Assembly (NCBI RefSeq): GCF_001652915.1
Contig: NZ_BBQI01000102.1
Span: forward strand, 1-64,000
Direction of reading: 5' to 3'
From: Cupriavidus sp. D384
Lineage (GTDB): Bacteria; Pseudomonadota; Gammaproteobacteria; Burkholderiales; Burkholderiaceae
DNA length: 64,000 bases
Shown: positions 7,701-15,975 of the stretch, piece after piece
How the letters are laid out: the number at the start of each line of letters is the position of its first letter
Position numbering within the stretch: position 1 is the first letter of the stretch
Notes under the pieces: generated by a model
What the model was told of the DNA's origin: nothing
Databases searched by the model: none
What the model saw: only the letters and a program-made list of their open reading frames with translations
Program-made: the position numbers and the translations under genes

Positions 7701-9128
7701 TCAGGCGAACTTGCGGATCAGCTGCTGCAGCCGATCGCAGGCATTCGGCACCTGGTGCTCGATCGCGGTGGCTACACCAAGCAGCAGCCCGGCGCGCTGC
7801 GTATCGGGCGAACAGTAGAACGCCGACAGCGGCGCAGGCGCCAGGCCGTAGGCATAAGCTTCGCGGGCGATGCGCCGGTCGTCCGCGCCATCGGGAAGTT
7901 GCACCACCACGGCCAGGCCAGCCGGGTAGGCATGGAACTGCCGTGCCGCCAGCGCGGCCAGCAGCGTCTGGCTCCGGGTTGCATAAATGCGCTTCATGCG
8001 CCGCAGATGCCGCAGGTAGTGCCCGTCGTGCATAAAGGCGGCGGTCGCCATCTGCACGGCGGGGCCGGGCGCGGAACCCAGGCACGCCACGGCTTCCTCG
8101 AACCGCGCCCCCAGGGCGGCCGGCACCACGGCAAAGCCAAGCCGCAGCGTCGGGCTGATGGTCTTGCTGAATGACCCGATATGGATCACGCGGCCGTCGC
8201 GATCCAGCGATGCCAGTGCTGGCGCGGCACGGCGCCTGAGCTGGAGTTCGCCCAGGTAGTCGTCTTCGATGATCCAGGCGTCGGCGCGGCTGGCCCAGTC
8301 GAGCAGCTGCATCCGGCGCGCCAGTGACAGCGTGGGGCCCAGCGGCGCCTGCTGGCCGGGCGTGACCATGGCAAGCGCGGCATGCGGGGCCAGGCGTTCG
8401 CCCTGGGCGATGTCCATGCCGTCCTCGTCCACGGGCACGGGTACCGGCGTCAGCTGGGCGATGGCCAGCGCGTTGCGGCTGAGCAGGAATCCCGGGTTCT
8501 CGACCCATGCCTGGCGTCCCGGCGCCTGGATCACGCGCAAGGCCACCCCCAGTGCGCCGGTAAAGCCGGCCGCGATAAATATCTGCGACGGCTGGCAGGC
8601 GATACCGCGCGCCAGCGCCAGGTGGGCGGCAATCTCGCGCCGCAGCGCATGTTCGCCGCGCGGGTCGGGATACGACGCGGGCGCCTCGATTTCGTCGCGC
8701 GCCGCCCGCGCACGCAGCCGTGCAAACAATGTGGCCGGAAAGCAGTCCGACGCCGGCACCCCCATCTGGAACACCGCCGGGCCGGGCAGAAAGTGCTGGT
8801 ACAGCGCCGATTGCAGATCGGATTCCACCGGGCGTCCGGGCTCCGCCACGCTGCGCGATGCCGGCGTCAGATCGGCAACGCGCGTGCCGCCGGCGCGTGA
8901 TGAAACCAGCCATTGCGCATCCACCAGCCGCTCGTAGGCGGCCTTTACCGTGCCACGCGCGACGCCGAGTTGTGTCGCAAGATCCACCCATGACGGCAAC
9001 CGGGCGCCGGGCAGCAGCACCCGGTTTTCGATGGCGCTGGCAATGCCCAGCCGGATCTGCTCGGCGAGCGAGGTCGGCGACTGGCGGTCGAGCTTCAGGT
9101 CGAGCTTCAGGTCGAGCAGGGGCGTCAT
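7701..9128 (-). CDS. MocR/PdxR-type regulator (GntR HTH + class I aminotransferase domain)
   Basis: This ~475-residue fusion regulator has an N-terminal winged helix (~10-80: SLAEQIRLGIASAIENRVLLPGARLPSW, LGVARGTVKAAYERLVDAQWL). A fold-type I PLP-binding domain (~100-470) follows, with IFIAAGFTGAL, AWIIEDDYLGEL and GSFSKTISPTLRLGF, the last holding the PLP lysine. Family members such as PdxR and GabR act on nearby genes. The divergently transcribed cupin and carboxymuconolactone-decarboxylase genes are the natural targets (inference). ATG 9128 is used; an in-frame GTG at 9179 would add 17 residues. Neither has a clear ribosome-binding site. Confidence 0.85.
   Translation of the reverse strand: MTPLLDLKLDLKLDRQSPTSLAEQIRLGIASAIENRVLLPGARLPSWVDLATQLGVARGTVKAAYERLVDAQWLVSSRAGGTRVADLTPASRSVAEPGRPVESDLQSALYQHFLPGPAVFQMGVPASDCFPATLFARLRARAARDEIEAPASYPDPRGEHALRREIAAHLALARGIACQPSQIFIAAGFTGALGVALRVIQAPGRQAWVENPGFLLSRNALAIAQLTPVPVPVDEDGMDIAQGERLAPHAALAMVTPGQQAPLGPTLSLARRMQLLDWASRADAWIIEDDYLGELQLRRRAAPALASLDRDGRVIHIGSFSKTISPTLRLGFAVVPAALGARFEEAVACLGSAPGPAVQMATAAFMHDGHYLRHLRRMKRIYATRSQTLLAALAARQFHAYPAGLAVVVQLPDGADDRRIAREAYAYGLAPAPLSAFYCSPDTQRAGLLLGVATAIEHQVPNACDRLQQLIRKFA
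9087..9122. repeat. 12-bp tandem repeat in the MocR 5' coding end
   Basis: GTCGAGCTTCAG occurs twice in tandem (9087-9098, 9099-9110), with a partial third unit (9111-9118). On the coding strand it gives LKLDLKLD near the N-terminus. The unit is a multiple of three, so copy changes keep the frame. Confidence 0.7.
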
Positions 9129-9219
9129 GGGGTCTGGTACAGCGGGATTTTCGGTTTTTGGTTCTTTTGAATGCACCACCGAGCGTCCATGATTCTATCC
9201 ATCAACAAGGAGATGCATC

Positions 9220-9651
9220 ATGAAATCCAGAAGCATTTTGGTATCCGTCCTGGCCGCAGCCGGGCTGGCCCTCGGCGGCGCCGCCTTTGCGCACGGTACT
9301 TCGGACCATGGCGCGGCCGAAAGCGTCAAGCCGAACTTCTCGCACGCCATTCCCAATATTCCCGGCAAGTCGGTGGTCGCCGTGGAGGTGGACTATGCGC
9401 CGGGTGGCGCGTCGAAGCCGCATGTGCATGCCAAATCGGCGTTCATCTACGCTTACGTGGTGTCGGGCAGCATTGCCAGCAAGGTGAACGACGGGCCCGA
9501 GCGCGTCTACAAGGCTGGCGAATCGTTCTACGAGGAGCCTGGCTCGCGGCACCCCGTCAGCCGCAATGCAAGCAAGACCCGGCCGGCAAAGCTGCTGGCC
9601 GTGTTTGTCGTCGACACCGGCGACACGAACCTGACGACCTACGAGCAGTAA
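9220..9651 (+). CDS. Secreted cupin domain protein
   Basis: This 143-residue protein has a Sec signal peptide (residues 1-24, cleavage after AFA). A small beta-barrel cupin follows: motif 1 with KPHVHAKSAFIYAYVVSG and motif 2 with AGESFYEEPGSRHPVS, whose His residues are likely metal ligands. It is probably periplasmic and its reaction is unknown. AAGGAG stands 9 nt before the ATG. It is followed 21 bp later by a carboxymuconolactone-decarboxylase-family gene with its own AAGGAG, which suggests an operon, and it is divergent from MocR. Confidence 0.85.
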   Translation: MKSRSILVSVLAAAGLALGGAAFAHGTSDHGAAESVKPNFSHAIPNIPGKSVVAVEVDYAPGGASKPHVHAKSAFIYAYVVSGSIASKVNDGPERVYKAGESFYEEPGSRHPVSRNASKTRPAKLLAVFVVDTGDTNLTTYEQ

Positions 9652-9672
9652 TCCCGCACCAAGGAGCTTGAA

Positions 9673-10128
9673 ATGAGACTGGACTACACCAAGGCAGCGC
9701 CGAATGGCGTGAAGGCGTTCGGCGGCGTGTATGGCTACATCATGCAGTCCGGGCTGGAGGATGTGCTCGTCGACCTGGTCTATCTGCGCGTCAGCCAGAT
9801 CAACAACTGCGCCTATTGCCTTGACATGCATACGCGCGACCTGATCAAGAAGGGGGTATCGCCGCAGAAGCTGGCGCTGGTACAGGCCTGGCACGAGGCA
9901 GGCGCGCTGTTCAGCGACCGCGAAAAGGCTGCGCTGCGCTGGGCCGAGTCGGTGACGCGCGTGGCGGACACCCATGTACCCGACGCCGATTTCGCGGTGG
10001 CCGCAGCAGCATTCAGCGAGAAGGAACTGGCCGACCTGACAATGGCGATCGGCCTGATGAACGCCTTCAACCGGCTCGCCATCAGCTTCCGCCGTGGACC
10101 GGATTCGGCCCAGGCTGCCGAAGCCTGA
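9673..10128 (+). CDS. Carboxymuconolactone decarboxylase / AhpD-like protein
   Basis: This 151-residue helical protein carries the AhpD-type redox motif Cys46-x-x-Cys49 followed by His53 (NNCAYCLDMHTRD). Such proteins act as alkylhydroperoxidases or reduce partner peroxidases; the decarboxylase branch lacks the CxxC. Peroxide-type redox activity is therefore more likely than decarboxylation. It is the second gene of the cupin operon. The ribosome-binding site AAGGAG lies 9 nt upstream. Confidence 0.85.
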   Translation: MRLDYTKAAPNGVKAFGGVYGYIMQSGLEDVLVDLVYLRVSQINNCAYCLDMHTRDLIKKGVSPQKLALVQAWHEAGALFSDREKAALRWAESVTRVADTHVPDADFAVAAAAFSEKELADLTMAIGLMNAFNRLAISFRRGPDSAQAAEA

Positions 10129-10163
10129 CGCCTTGGGCCCTGGCATCTGAGGCCCGTTGCACC

Positions 10164-10206
10164 AGGCGCGCCCGCCGGGACGCGCCTCATGCGCCAGCGG
10201 CTGGCG
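10164..10206. terminator. Two hairpins between convergent genes
   Basis: AGGCGCG/CGCGCCT (10164-10170 with 10181-10187) is followed by the 15-bp palindrome CGCCAGC-G-GCTGGCG (10192-10206). No T-tract is present. Placement between two converging stop codons suggests bidirectional termination. Confidence 0.4.
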
Positions 10207-10220
10207 TTCCTGCCGGGCGC

Positions 10221-10775
10221 CTAGCGCATCGGCAGGTTGCCAATGGCATTGCCGCCACCCTGCCCGGTGCCGATGCGCGGATCGCGGCGTGCCGGCACGA
10301 TGCCATCATCGGCCATGCGCTGCTGCAGGTCCTGATCGGGAAGCTGGCAATAGTCCTTGCCCAGTTCCCGCGTCACGGTGTCGCCCACGGATTGCGGCAA
10401 GGCCTTGCGCAGCAGCCCCAGAAAGCGGGGCGGTGCGATCACCACCAGTTCGTCGAAGCGCTGCTTGTTGCGGGCGTCCTCGAGCATCTTCGCCACCCGG
10501 CGCGCAAACAATTGCGCTTCCTGGTGGATTTCGTCCTCGCCCGCCGATGACACGACCGTCGCCATGCGGCCGGCATGCGCGCCGGGGTGCCCGGCATCGC
10601 CCTGCACGGACGCCTGCGCCCGCCGGCCATAGGCATCGCGCCGCAGGTCGGCATTGTCCGCATGGGCGCCGGCATCCGTGATCTTCTCGACCTCTTCCAG
10701 GCGCGCGTTGTCGCCCCGCGCGGCAACTATCCTCGCAACACCCTCGTCCGCAACAAGGATCCAGACTGTTTTCAT
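10221..10775 (-). CDS. Host attachment family protein (PF10116-like)
   Basis: This 184-residue soluble protein starts MKTVWILVADEGVARIVAARG and contains ELVVIAPPRFLGLLRKALP, the two hallmarks of the 'host attachment protein' family, which has a peptide-release-factor-like fold. The family name derives from an Agrobacterium gene and the biochemical role is unknown. The central part carries a GRRAQASVQGDAGHPGAHAGR insert. It is monocistronic and divergent from the iron-regulated operon. Its own upstream region shares the 370-bp gap that holds the Fur box. Confidence 0.75.
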   Translation of the reverse strand: MKTVWILVADEGVARIVAARGDNARLEEVEKITDAGAHADNADLRRDAYGRRAQASVQGDAGHPGAHAGRMATVVSSAGEDEIHQEAQLFARRVAKMLEDARNKQRFDELVVIAPPRFLGLLRKALPQSVGDTVTRELGKDYCQLPDQDLQQRMADDGIVPARRDPRIGTGQGGGNAIGNLPMR

Positions 10776-11034
10776 GAGACGTCTCCGATTGCGGCCTGGG
10801 AATCAGGCCCATGAAATCAGGGCCTGCAAACGCCACGCCACCCGGCTGGCCCGACAGGTTCCGGGCGTTCACGCCCGATATGCGGAGCCGGGGCGGCACC
10901 AATTGCAGGTTCGACCGGCAGCGGCGCAAGAATTGCCGACACGGCGGCCTGGCGCGGCAACGGCCCTTCGCCAGCGTAATCAACCGTAACCAAAACGGCT
11001 GGCCGCAGCGTGGTCCACGGGTTGCCGCACCAAA
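10776..11034. other. Divergent intergenic region before the Fur box
   Basis: The gap between the host-attachment gene and the PepSY operon is 370 bp. Apart from the Fur-box-like site at its right side I see no gene and no convincing hairpin here. Confidence 0.4.
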
Positions 11035-11049
11035 TGAGAACAATTATCA
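11035..11049. promoter_or_regulatory. Fur box
   Basis: TGAGAACAATTATCA matches the 7-1-7 Fur core TGATAATNATTATCA at 13 of 15 positions, with a perfect right half. It lies 97 bp upstream of the PepSY gene start, as expected for an operator of the downstream operon. Iron repression is inferred. Confidence 0.65.
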
Positions 11050-11145
11050 TCCTTCGGCTCGCGGCGATTTTGTGATGTCATCGCCAGCTCCGCAGCGGAT
11101 GACGCGCCGTCCGGCGCACCCCGCGCATCGTCTCAAGCACCCTGA

Positions 11146-11799
11146 ATGACCGACACCGCGCCAGTTTCCGGCCAGCAGCGCCGCGCGTTCTGGCTCAAGC
11201 ATCTTCACCAGTGGCACTGGATCAGTTCCGCGATCTGCCTGATCGGGATGCTGATGTTCGCCATTACCGGATTCACGCTCAACCACGCCGGCCAGATCGA
11301 GGCGCGGCCGAAAGTGGTCACGCGCAGCGAGACCGCGCCGCGCGATGTGGTTGGTGCGCTGCGCAGCGCCATGCCGGCCGGCGCCGACACGAAGAACCAG
11401 AAGGGGCCGGTACCGCCGGTGCTGGCGGACTGGCTGGCCCGCACGCTCGACGTTGACGCATCCGGGCGCGACGCCGAATGGTCGGCCGACGAAATCTACG
11501 TGGGCCTGCCGCGTCCCGGCGGCGATGCCTGGGTCAGCGTGGCGCTCGATTCGGGCGAGGTGCAGTTCGAATCCACCTCGCGTGGCGCCATCTCGTACCT
11601 GAACGACCTGCACAAGGGCCGCAATACCGGTCGGGCGTGGAGCCTGTTTATCGACGTGTTCGCCATGGCCTGCCTGGTGTTCAGCGTGACGGGCCTGTTC
11701 CTGCTGAAGCTGCATGCGGCGGGCCGCATCGCCACCTGGCCGCTGGTGGGCGCCGGGCTGGTGATTCCGCTGCTGCTCGCCATCCTGTATATCCACTGA
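11146..11799 (+). CDS. PepSY-associated transmembrane protein
   Basis: This 217-residue inner-membrane protein starts with LKHLHQWHWISSAICLIGMLMFAITGF (TM1 ~24-46; the His residues are typical of haem-binding PepSY-TM proteins). A periplasmic loop (~50-160) follows, then LNDLHKGRNTGRAWSLFIDVFAM and two further helices (~163-185 and ~192-215). The family moves electrons across the membrane, often to ferric siderophores. It is the first gene of a Fur-box-preceded operon with DUF2271, DUF4198, ApbE and a flavoreductase, consistent with an iron-reduction role. Confidence 0.85.
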   Translation: MTDTAPVSGQQRRAFWLKHLHQWHWISSAICLIGMLMFAITGFTLNHAGQIEARPKVVTRSETAPRDVVGALRSAMPAGADTKNQKGPVPPVLADWLARTLDVDASGRDAEWSADEIYVGLPRPGGDAWVSVALDSGEVQFESTSRGAISYLNDLHKGRNTGRAWSLFIDVFAMACLVFSVTGLFLLKLHAAGRIATWPLVGAGLVIPLLLAILYIH

Positions 11800-11842
11800 T
11801 CCGCTTTCCCTTCCCATTCCATCGAGAAAGGTAGTTTTGACA

Positions 11843-12364
11843 ATGCGCCGACTCCTGACCGTCACCTTGACCGGCATTGCCGCCGCGCCGCTGGCGCCCG
11901 TCATGGCCGCCGACCTGAACGTCAAGGTGGAGATTCCCCGCCTGAACGTTGCCGAATACCACCGCCCGTACGTGGCGATGTGGATCGAGCGCGCCGACCA
12001 GAGCCCGGTGCAGACGCTGGCGGTCTGGTACGACGCCAGGAACAAGGAGGGCGAAGGCACCAAGTGGCTCAAGGACATGCGCCAGTGGTGGCGCAAGGCT
12101 GGCCGCGACATGCAGATGCCAGCCGACGGCGTGTCCGGCGCCACGCGCGCTCCGGGCGAGCACACCCTGAGCTTCCAGGACGGCAAGGCCCCACTGGGCA
12201 AGCTGCCGGCCGGTGATTACCAGCTTGTGGTGGAAGCCGCCCGCGAAGTGGGCGGGCGCGAACTGGTGCGCGTGCCGTTCTCGTGGCCGGCCCGGGCCGC
12301 CCAGACCGCCAGTGCCAAAGGCGAACACGAACTCGGCGGCGTGACCGTCGAAGTCAAACCTTGA
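11843..12364 (+). CDS. DUF2271 periplasmic protein with ApbE flavinylation motif
   Basis: This 173-residue protein has a Sec signal (1-22, ending VMAA). The mature domain includes VEIPRLNVAEYHRPYVAMWIE and TLAVWYD and ends VTVEVKP, the DUF2271 pattern. Residues Asp95-Gly-Val-Ser-Gly-Ala-Thr101 match the D-x-x-[ST]-G-A-[ST] motif at which ApbE attaches FMN through the last Thr/Ser. An apbE gene lies two genes downstream. The likely role is a covalently flavinylated periplasmic electron carrier (family knowledge plus inference). ATG 11843 is preceded by GAGAAAGG; a TTG at 11837 is an in-frame alternative. The next gene's nearest ATG overlaps its stop codon. Confidence 0.85.
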   Translation: MRRLLTVTLTGIAAAPLAPVMAADLNVKVEIPRLNVAEYHRPYVAMWIERADQSPVQTLAVWYDARNKEGEGTKWLKDMRQWWRKAGRDMQMPADGVSGATRAPGEHTLSFQDGKAPLGKLPAGDYQLVVEAAREVGGRELVRVPFSWPARAAQTASAKGEHELGGVTVEVKP

Positions 12365-12387
12365 TGCGAACCGAACGGAGTCCGACG

Positions 12388-13224
12388 ATGACCAGGCCTG
12401 CCCGCTTCTCCCCCCGTTTTTCTGCCCGCCTCGCCGTCCTGGCGCTGGCCGCCCTGGCCCCTCTGGCCGCCCACGCGCACCGTCAATGGCTGCTGCCCTC
12501 GGCCACCGTGCTGTCCGAGAAGGACGCCTGGGTGACCGTGGACGCCGCGGTGTCCAACGACCTGTTCTACTTTGAACATGTGCCGATGCGGCTGGACAAC
12601 CTGGCCGTGACCGCGCCCGACGGCAAGACCGCCGTGCCGGCGGAGAACGCATCGACCGGCAAGTACCGCAGCACGTTCGACCTGCACCTGACCCAGCCCG
12701 GCACCTATCGCGTGGCCGTGGTCAACCAGGGCGTGTTCGCGAGCTGGAAGGAAAATGGCCAGACCAGGCGCTGGCGCGGTGCTGCCGATACGTTTGCCAG
12801 CAACGTGCCGGCCGGCGCGCAGGACCTGCAGGTGAACGAAATTGCCGGGCGCGTCGAGACCTATGTCACCAACGGCCGTCCGACCAAGCAGGTGCTGACC
12901 ACCACCGGCAAGGGCCTGGAACTGGCGCCCATCACCCATCCGAACGACCTGATCGCCGGTGAAACGGCCAGCTTCCGCCTGCTGCTCGACGGCAAGCCCG
13001 CGGCCAACCAGAAGGTGTCGGTGGTGCCGGGCGGCATCCGCTACCGCGACCGCCTGAACGAGATCGCGGCCACGACCGACGCCGACGGCAAGTTCAGCGT
13101 CAAGTATCCGGCCCCGGGCATGTACTGGATGGAAGCCGAGACGCGTGACGACAAGACGTCGATCAAGGAAGCCAAGGCGCGCCGCGCCACGTACGCAGTG
13201 ACCGTGGAAGTGCTGCCGCAATAA
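12388..13224 (+). CDS. DUF4198 periplasmic protein
   Basis: This 278-residue protein has a long Sec signal (1-~30, AAHAH). The DUF4198 (NikM-like) beta-sandwich domain begins HRQWLLPSATVLSEKDAWVTVDAAVSNDLFYFEH and contains a DGKPAANQKVSVVPGG segment and a C-terminal TYAVTVEVLPQ. The mature N-terminal His and later His residues could bind metal, as in NikM-type proteins. ATG 12388 was chosen because CGGAG lies 8 nt upstream and the signal peptide begins there. An ATG at 12364 overlapping the preceding stop is possible. It is the third gene of the iron-regulated operon. Confidence 0.82.
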   Translation: MTRPARFSPRFSARLAVLALAALAPLAAHAHRQWLLPSATVLSEKDAWVTVDAAVSNDLFYFEHVPMRLDNLAVTAPDGKTAVPAENASTGKYRSTFDLHLTQPGTYRVAVVNQGVFASWKENGQTRRWRGAADTFASNVPAGAQDLQVNEIAGRVETYVTNGRPTKQVLTTTGKGLELAPITHPNDLIAGETASFRLLLDGKPAANQKVSVVPGGIRYRDRLNEIAATTDADGKFSVKYPAPGMYWMEAETRDDKTSIKEAKARRATYAVTVEVLPQ

Positions 13225-13264
13225 GGCAACCGCCGGCAGAACGCCCCAGGCCCCCAGGACACCC

Positions 13265-14290
13265 ATGAACCGCGTGCTGATCCCCGTCGCGCTGTCCGCG
13301 CCCCCGCCGCCGCCCATCGCGCATGGGCAGGTGCGGCAATGGGCCGGCGAGACGATGGGCACCACGTGGTCGGCCCGCGCGGTGCTGGCGCCGGGGCAGG
13401 CTGCCAATCAGGCAGCCAATCAGGCTGAAGGCATCGAATCCGGCATCCGCGCCGTGCTGGACGCCGTGATCGCGCAGATGAGCAACTGGTCTGACACGTC
13501 GGACCTGTCGCGCTTCAACCGTGCCGCCGCCGGTAGCTGGGTGACGCTGCCGGACGACTGCTTCACGGTGCTGCAGGCCGCGTTGCAGACGGCGCACGAC
13601 AGCGGAGGCGCCTACGACCCCACGGCAGGCCCGCTGGTGGACCTGTGGGGTTTCGGGCCGGCCGGGCGCCGTATCGCGGCGCCCTCCGTGGACGATGTGC
13701 TGCGTGTTCGCGAGCGTTGCGGCTGGCAGCGGCTTGATGTCGACGCCGGTCAGCGCTGCGTGCGCCAGCCGGGCGGTGTCTCGCTGGACTTCTGTGCCAT
13801 CGCCAAGGGCTTCGCGGTCGACGCCGTGTCGCGCTATTTGGATGCGCAAGGCATGGCACACCATCTGGTGGAAATCGGCGGCGAGCTGCGCGGCCAGGGA
13901 CTCAGGCCCGACGGCATGCCGTGGTGGGTGGAACTGGAATCGCCCACGGCCGATGGCACGGCGCCCGCGCGAACGATGATCGCGCTGCTGGGTTTGTCAG
14001 TGGCGACCTCGGGCGACTATCGCCGCTACTTCGAACACGGCGGGCAGCGCTTTGCCCATACGATCGATCCGCGCACCGGGTATCCGGCCGCGCATGCGCT
14101 GGCGTCGGTCACCGTGATTCACCGCGATTGCATGCTGGCCGATGCGCTGTCCACGGCGCTGACCGTGCTCGGCCCGCAAGCCGGCATGGCCTTCGCGCAG
14201 CGCCACGCGCTGGCGGCGCGATTCCTGGTGCGCACGCCGGACGGCTTCGACGAACTCGCCACGCCGGCCTTTGCGGCGATGCTGTCATGA
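13265..14290 (+). CDS. apbE: FAD:protein FMN transferase
   Basis: This 341-residue ApbE-family enzyme has GETMGTTWSARA (~30-41), SNWSDTSDLSRFN, DPTAGPLVDLWGFG, the Mg/FAD-binding VSLDFCAIAKGFAVD, LVEIGGELRG, SVATSGDYRRYFE and HTIDPRTGYPA. ApbE moves FMN from FAD onto a Ser/Thr of a partner protein in the periplasm. The probable partner is the DUF2271 product of the same operon. The N-terminal 20 residues are weakly hydrophobic and no strong lipobox is visible, so the export mode is unclear. A short AANQAANQ repeat lies near residue 45. Its stop overlaps the next start (ATGA). Confidence 0.92.
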   Translation: MNRVLIPVALSAPPPPPIAHGQVRQWAGETMGTTWSARAVLAPGQAANQAANQAEGIESGIRAVLDAVIAQMSNWSDTSDLSRFNRAAAGSWVTLPDDCFTVLQAALQTAHDSGGAYDPTAGPLVDLWGFGPAGRRIAAPSVDDVLRVRERCGWQRLDVDAGQRCVRQPGGVSLDFCAIAKGFAVDAVSRYLDAQGMAHHLVEIGGELRGQGLRPDGMPWWVELESPTADGTAPARTMIALLGLSVATSGDYRRYFEHGGQRFAHTIDPRTGYPAAHALASVTVIHRDCMLADALSTALTVLGPQAGMAFAQRHALAARFLVRTPDGFDELATPAFAAMLS

Positions 14291-15876
14291 CGCGCTGGCT
14301 GTGGGGCATCGTCTTCGCGGCCGGTGGGGCGCTTGCCATGCTGGCGCATAGCCGTACGTTCATGGCGACGGGCGTGGTCATCGCCTATCTCGCATTCTGC
14401 GCCGGCGTGATCGGCGCACACCGGCGTCGCCGTGCGGCACGCGATGCGCTGTCCGCGCCTGGAGACGGCCAGCGCAAGCCGACGCTGGTGGCCTATGCCA
14501 GCCAGACCGGGTTTGCCGAACAACTGGCGACGCAGACCGCGCGGGCGCTGCAGGGCGCGGGCATGCCGGTGCAGCTGCTGTCGTTTGCCGATCTCGACGG
14601 CAGGCATCTGGCCGCGTGCGGGCAAGCCCTGTTCCTGGTCAGCACCACGGGCGAGGGCGATGCGCCGGACACGGCATCGGGCTTTGCGCGCAAGCTGATG
14701 TCGGGCACCTCGCCCGACGCGCTGAAGCCACTGCGCTACGGCATCCTGGCGCTGGGCGACAGCAGCTACGCGCGCTTCTGTGCGTTCGGCCATGCGCTGT
14801 CTGGCTGGCTGCAGCGCCATCAGGCCGAGCCGCTGTTCGACATGGTCGAAGTCGACAATGGCGACCCCGGCGCGCTGCGGCACTGGCAGAACCATCTGTC
14901 CGCGCTGAGCGGCGGCGCCGAGATCGCGGACTGGGAGCGTCCGCGCTACGGGCGTTGGCAGCTTGTGGAGCGCCGGCTGCTGAACCCCGGCAGCGTGGGT
15001 CAGCCCGCCTGGCATCTGGCGCTGCAGCCGGAAGCCGCCGACGATCTGGCATGGCAGGCTGGCGATATCGCCGAAGTCGGGCCCTGCCAGCCGCCCGACG
15101 CCGTGGCGCGGCTGCTGGACAAGCTGTCAATGGATGGATCGATGAGGGTCCGCTGCGACAGCCGACCGATGACGCTGGCCGAAGCACTGGCCACGCGGCT
15201 GCCGCTGCCCGATGCCCATATGGCGACGATGGCGGGCCTGGCGCCGCAGGCGCTGATCGATGCGCTGCCGGCCCTGCCCCATCGCGAATACTCGATTGCG
15301 TCATTGCCCGCCGATGGCCGGCTGGAACTGCTGGTGCGACAGACGGTGCATGCCGATGGCAAGCTCGGGCTGGCGTCGGGCTGGCTGACCCGGTACGCCG
15401 CCGAAGGCGCGCATATCTCGCTGCGGGTGCGCAGCAACCGCAGTTTCCATGCGCCCGACGACGACCGGCCGCTGATCCTGATCGGCAACGGTACCGGGCT
15501 GGCCGGGCTGCGGGCGCTGATCAAGACCCGCGCCGCCCAGGGCCGGCATCGCAACTGGCTGCTGTTTGGCGAACGCTCTGCCGCGCATGACGACTTCCAC
15601 GGGGCAGAACTCGCGGCGTGGCGCGAGCAGGGCGTGCTCCCGCGTATCGACCGTGCGTGGTCGCGCGATGGCGGGGCGCCGCACTATGTGCAGGACGCTG
15701 TGCGGGCGGCGGGGGCCGACATCGCCGACTGGGTGGCGCAAGGCGCAGCCATCTACGTCTGCGGCAGCCTGCAGGGCATGGCCGGCGGCGTGCACGCGGC
15801 GCTGGCCGATATCCTGGGCGAGGCTCGCCTGCAGCAGATGATCGGCACGGGCCACTACCGGCGCGACGTCTACTAG
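14287..15876 (+). CDS. CysJ-like flavodoxin/FAD/NADPH reductase with N-terminal membrane anchor
   Basis: This 529-residue protein has two N-terminal hydrophobic helices (~5-22 and ~27-46, followed by HRRRRAAR). A flavodoxin domain (~60-200: VAYASQTGFAEQLA, STTGEGDAPD, LALGDSSYARFC) is followed by an FAD domain (HREYSIASL) and an NADPH domain (LILIGNGTGLAGLRALI, YVCGSLQGMAGGV), ending GHYRRDVY as in sulfite reductase flavoproteins. No sulfite reductase haemoprotein is nearby. It more plausibly feeds cytosolic NADPH electrons to the PepSY membrane protein (inference). Translation is coupled to apbE through ATGA. Confidence 0.88.
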   Translation: MTRWLWGIVFAAGGALAMLAHSRTFMATGVVIAYLAFCAGVIGAHRRRRAARDALSAPGDGQRKPTLVAYASQTGFAEQLATQTARALQGAGMPVQLLSFADLDGRHLAACGQALFLVSTTGEGDAPDTASGFARKLMSGTSPDALKPLRYGILALGDSSYARFCAFGHALSGWLQRHQAEPLFDMVEVDNGDPGALRHWQNHLSALSGGAEIADWERPRYGRWQLVERRLLNPGSVGQPAWHLALQPEAADDLAWQAGDIAEVGPCQPPDAVARLLDKLSMDGSMRVRCDSRPMTLAEALATRLPLPDAHMATMAGLAPQALIDALPALPHREYSIASLPADGRLELLVRQTVHADGKLGLASGWLTRYAAEGAHISLRVRSNRSFHAPDDDRPLILIGNGTGLAGLRALIKTRAAQGRHRNWLLFGERSAAHDDFHGAELAAWREQGVLPRIDRAWSRDGGAPHYVQDAVRAAGADIADWVAQGAAIYVCGSLQGMAGGVHAALADILGEARLQQMIGTGHYRRDVY

Positions 15877-15975
15877 CCACGCCCCCTGCGCCAACGCGCG
15901 TTTTGCGGCGGCGCAGGATCGCCGCCGCGATCACATTCCGCTATCCTCGCTGTCAGTTTCCGTCGAGGAGTCCCG

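Noticed and set aside
9129..9219. Specific MocR operator in the MocR-cupin gap
   Set aside because: Several T-rich partial repeats are present, but no pair of clear direct repeats of a known MocR type.
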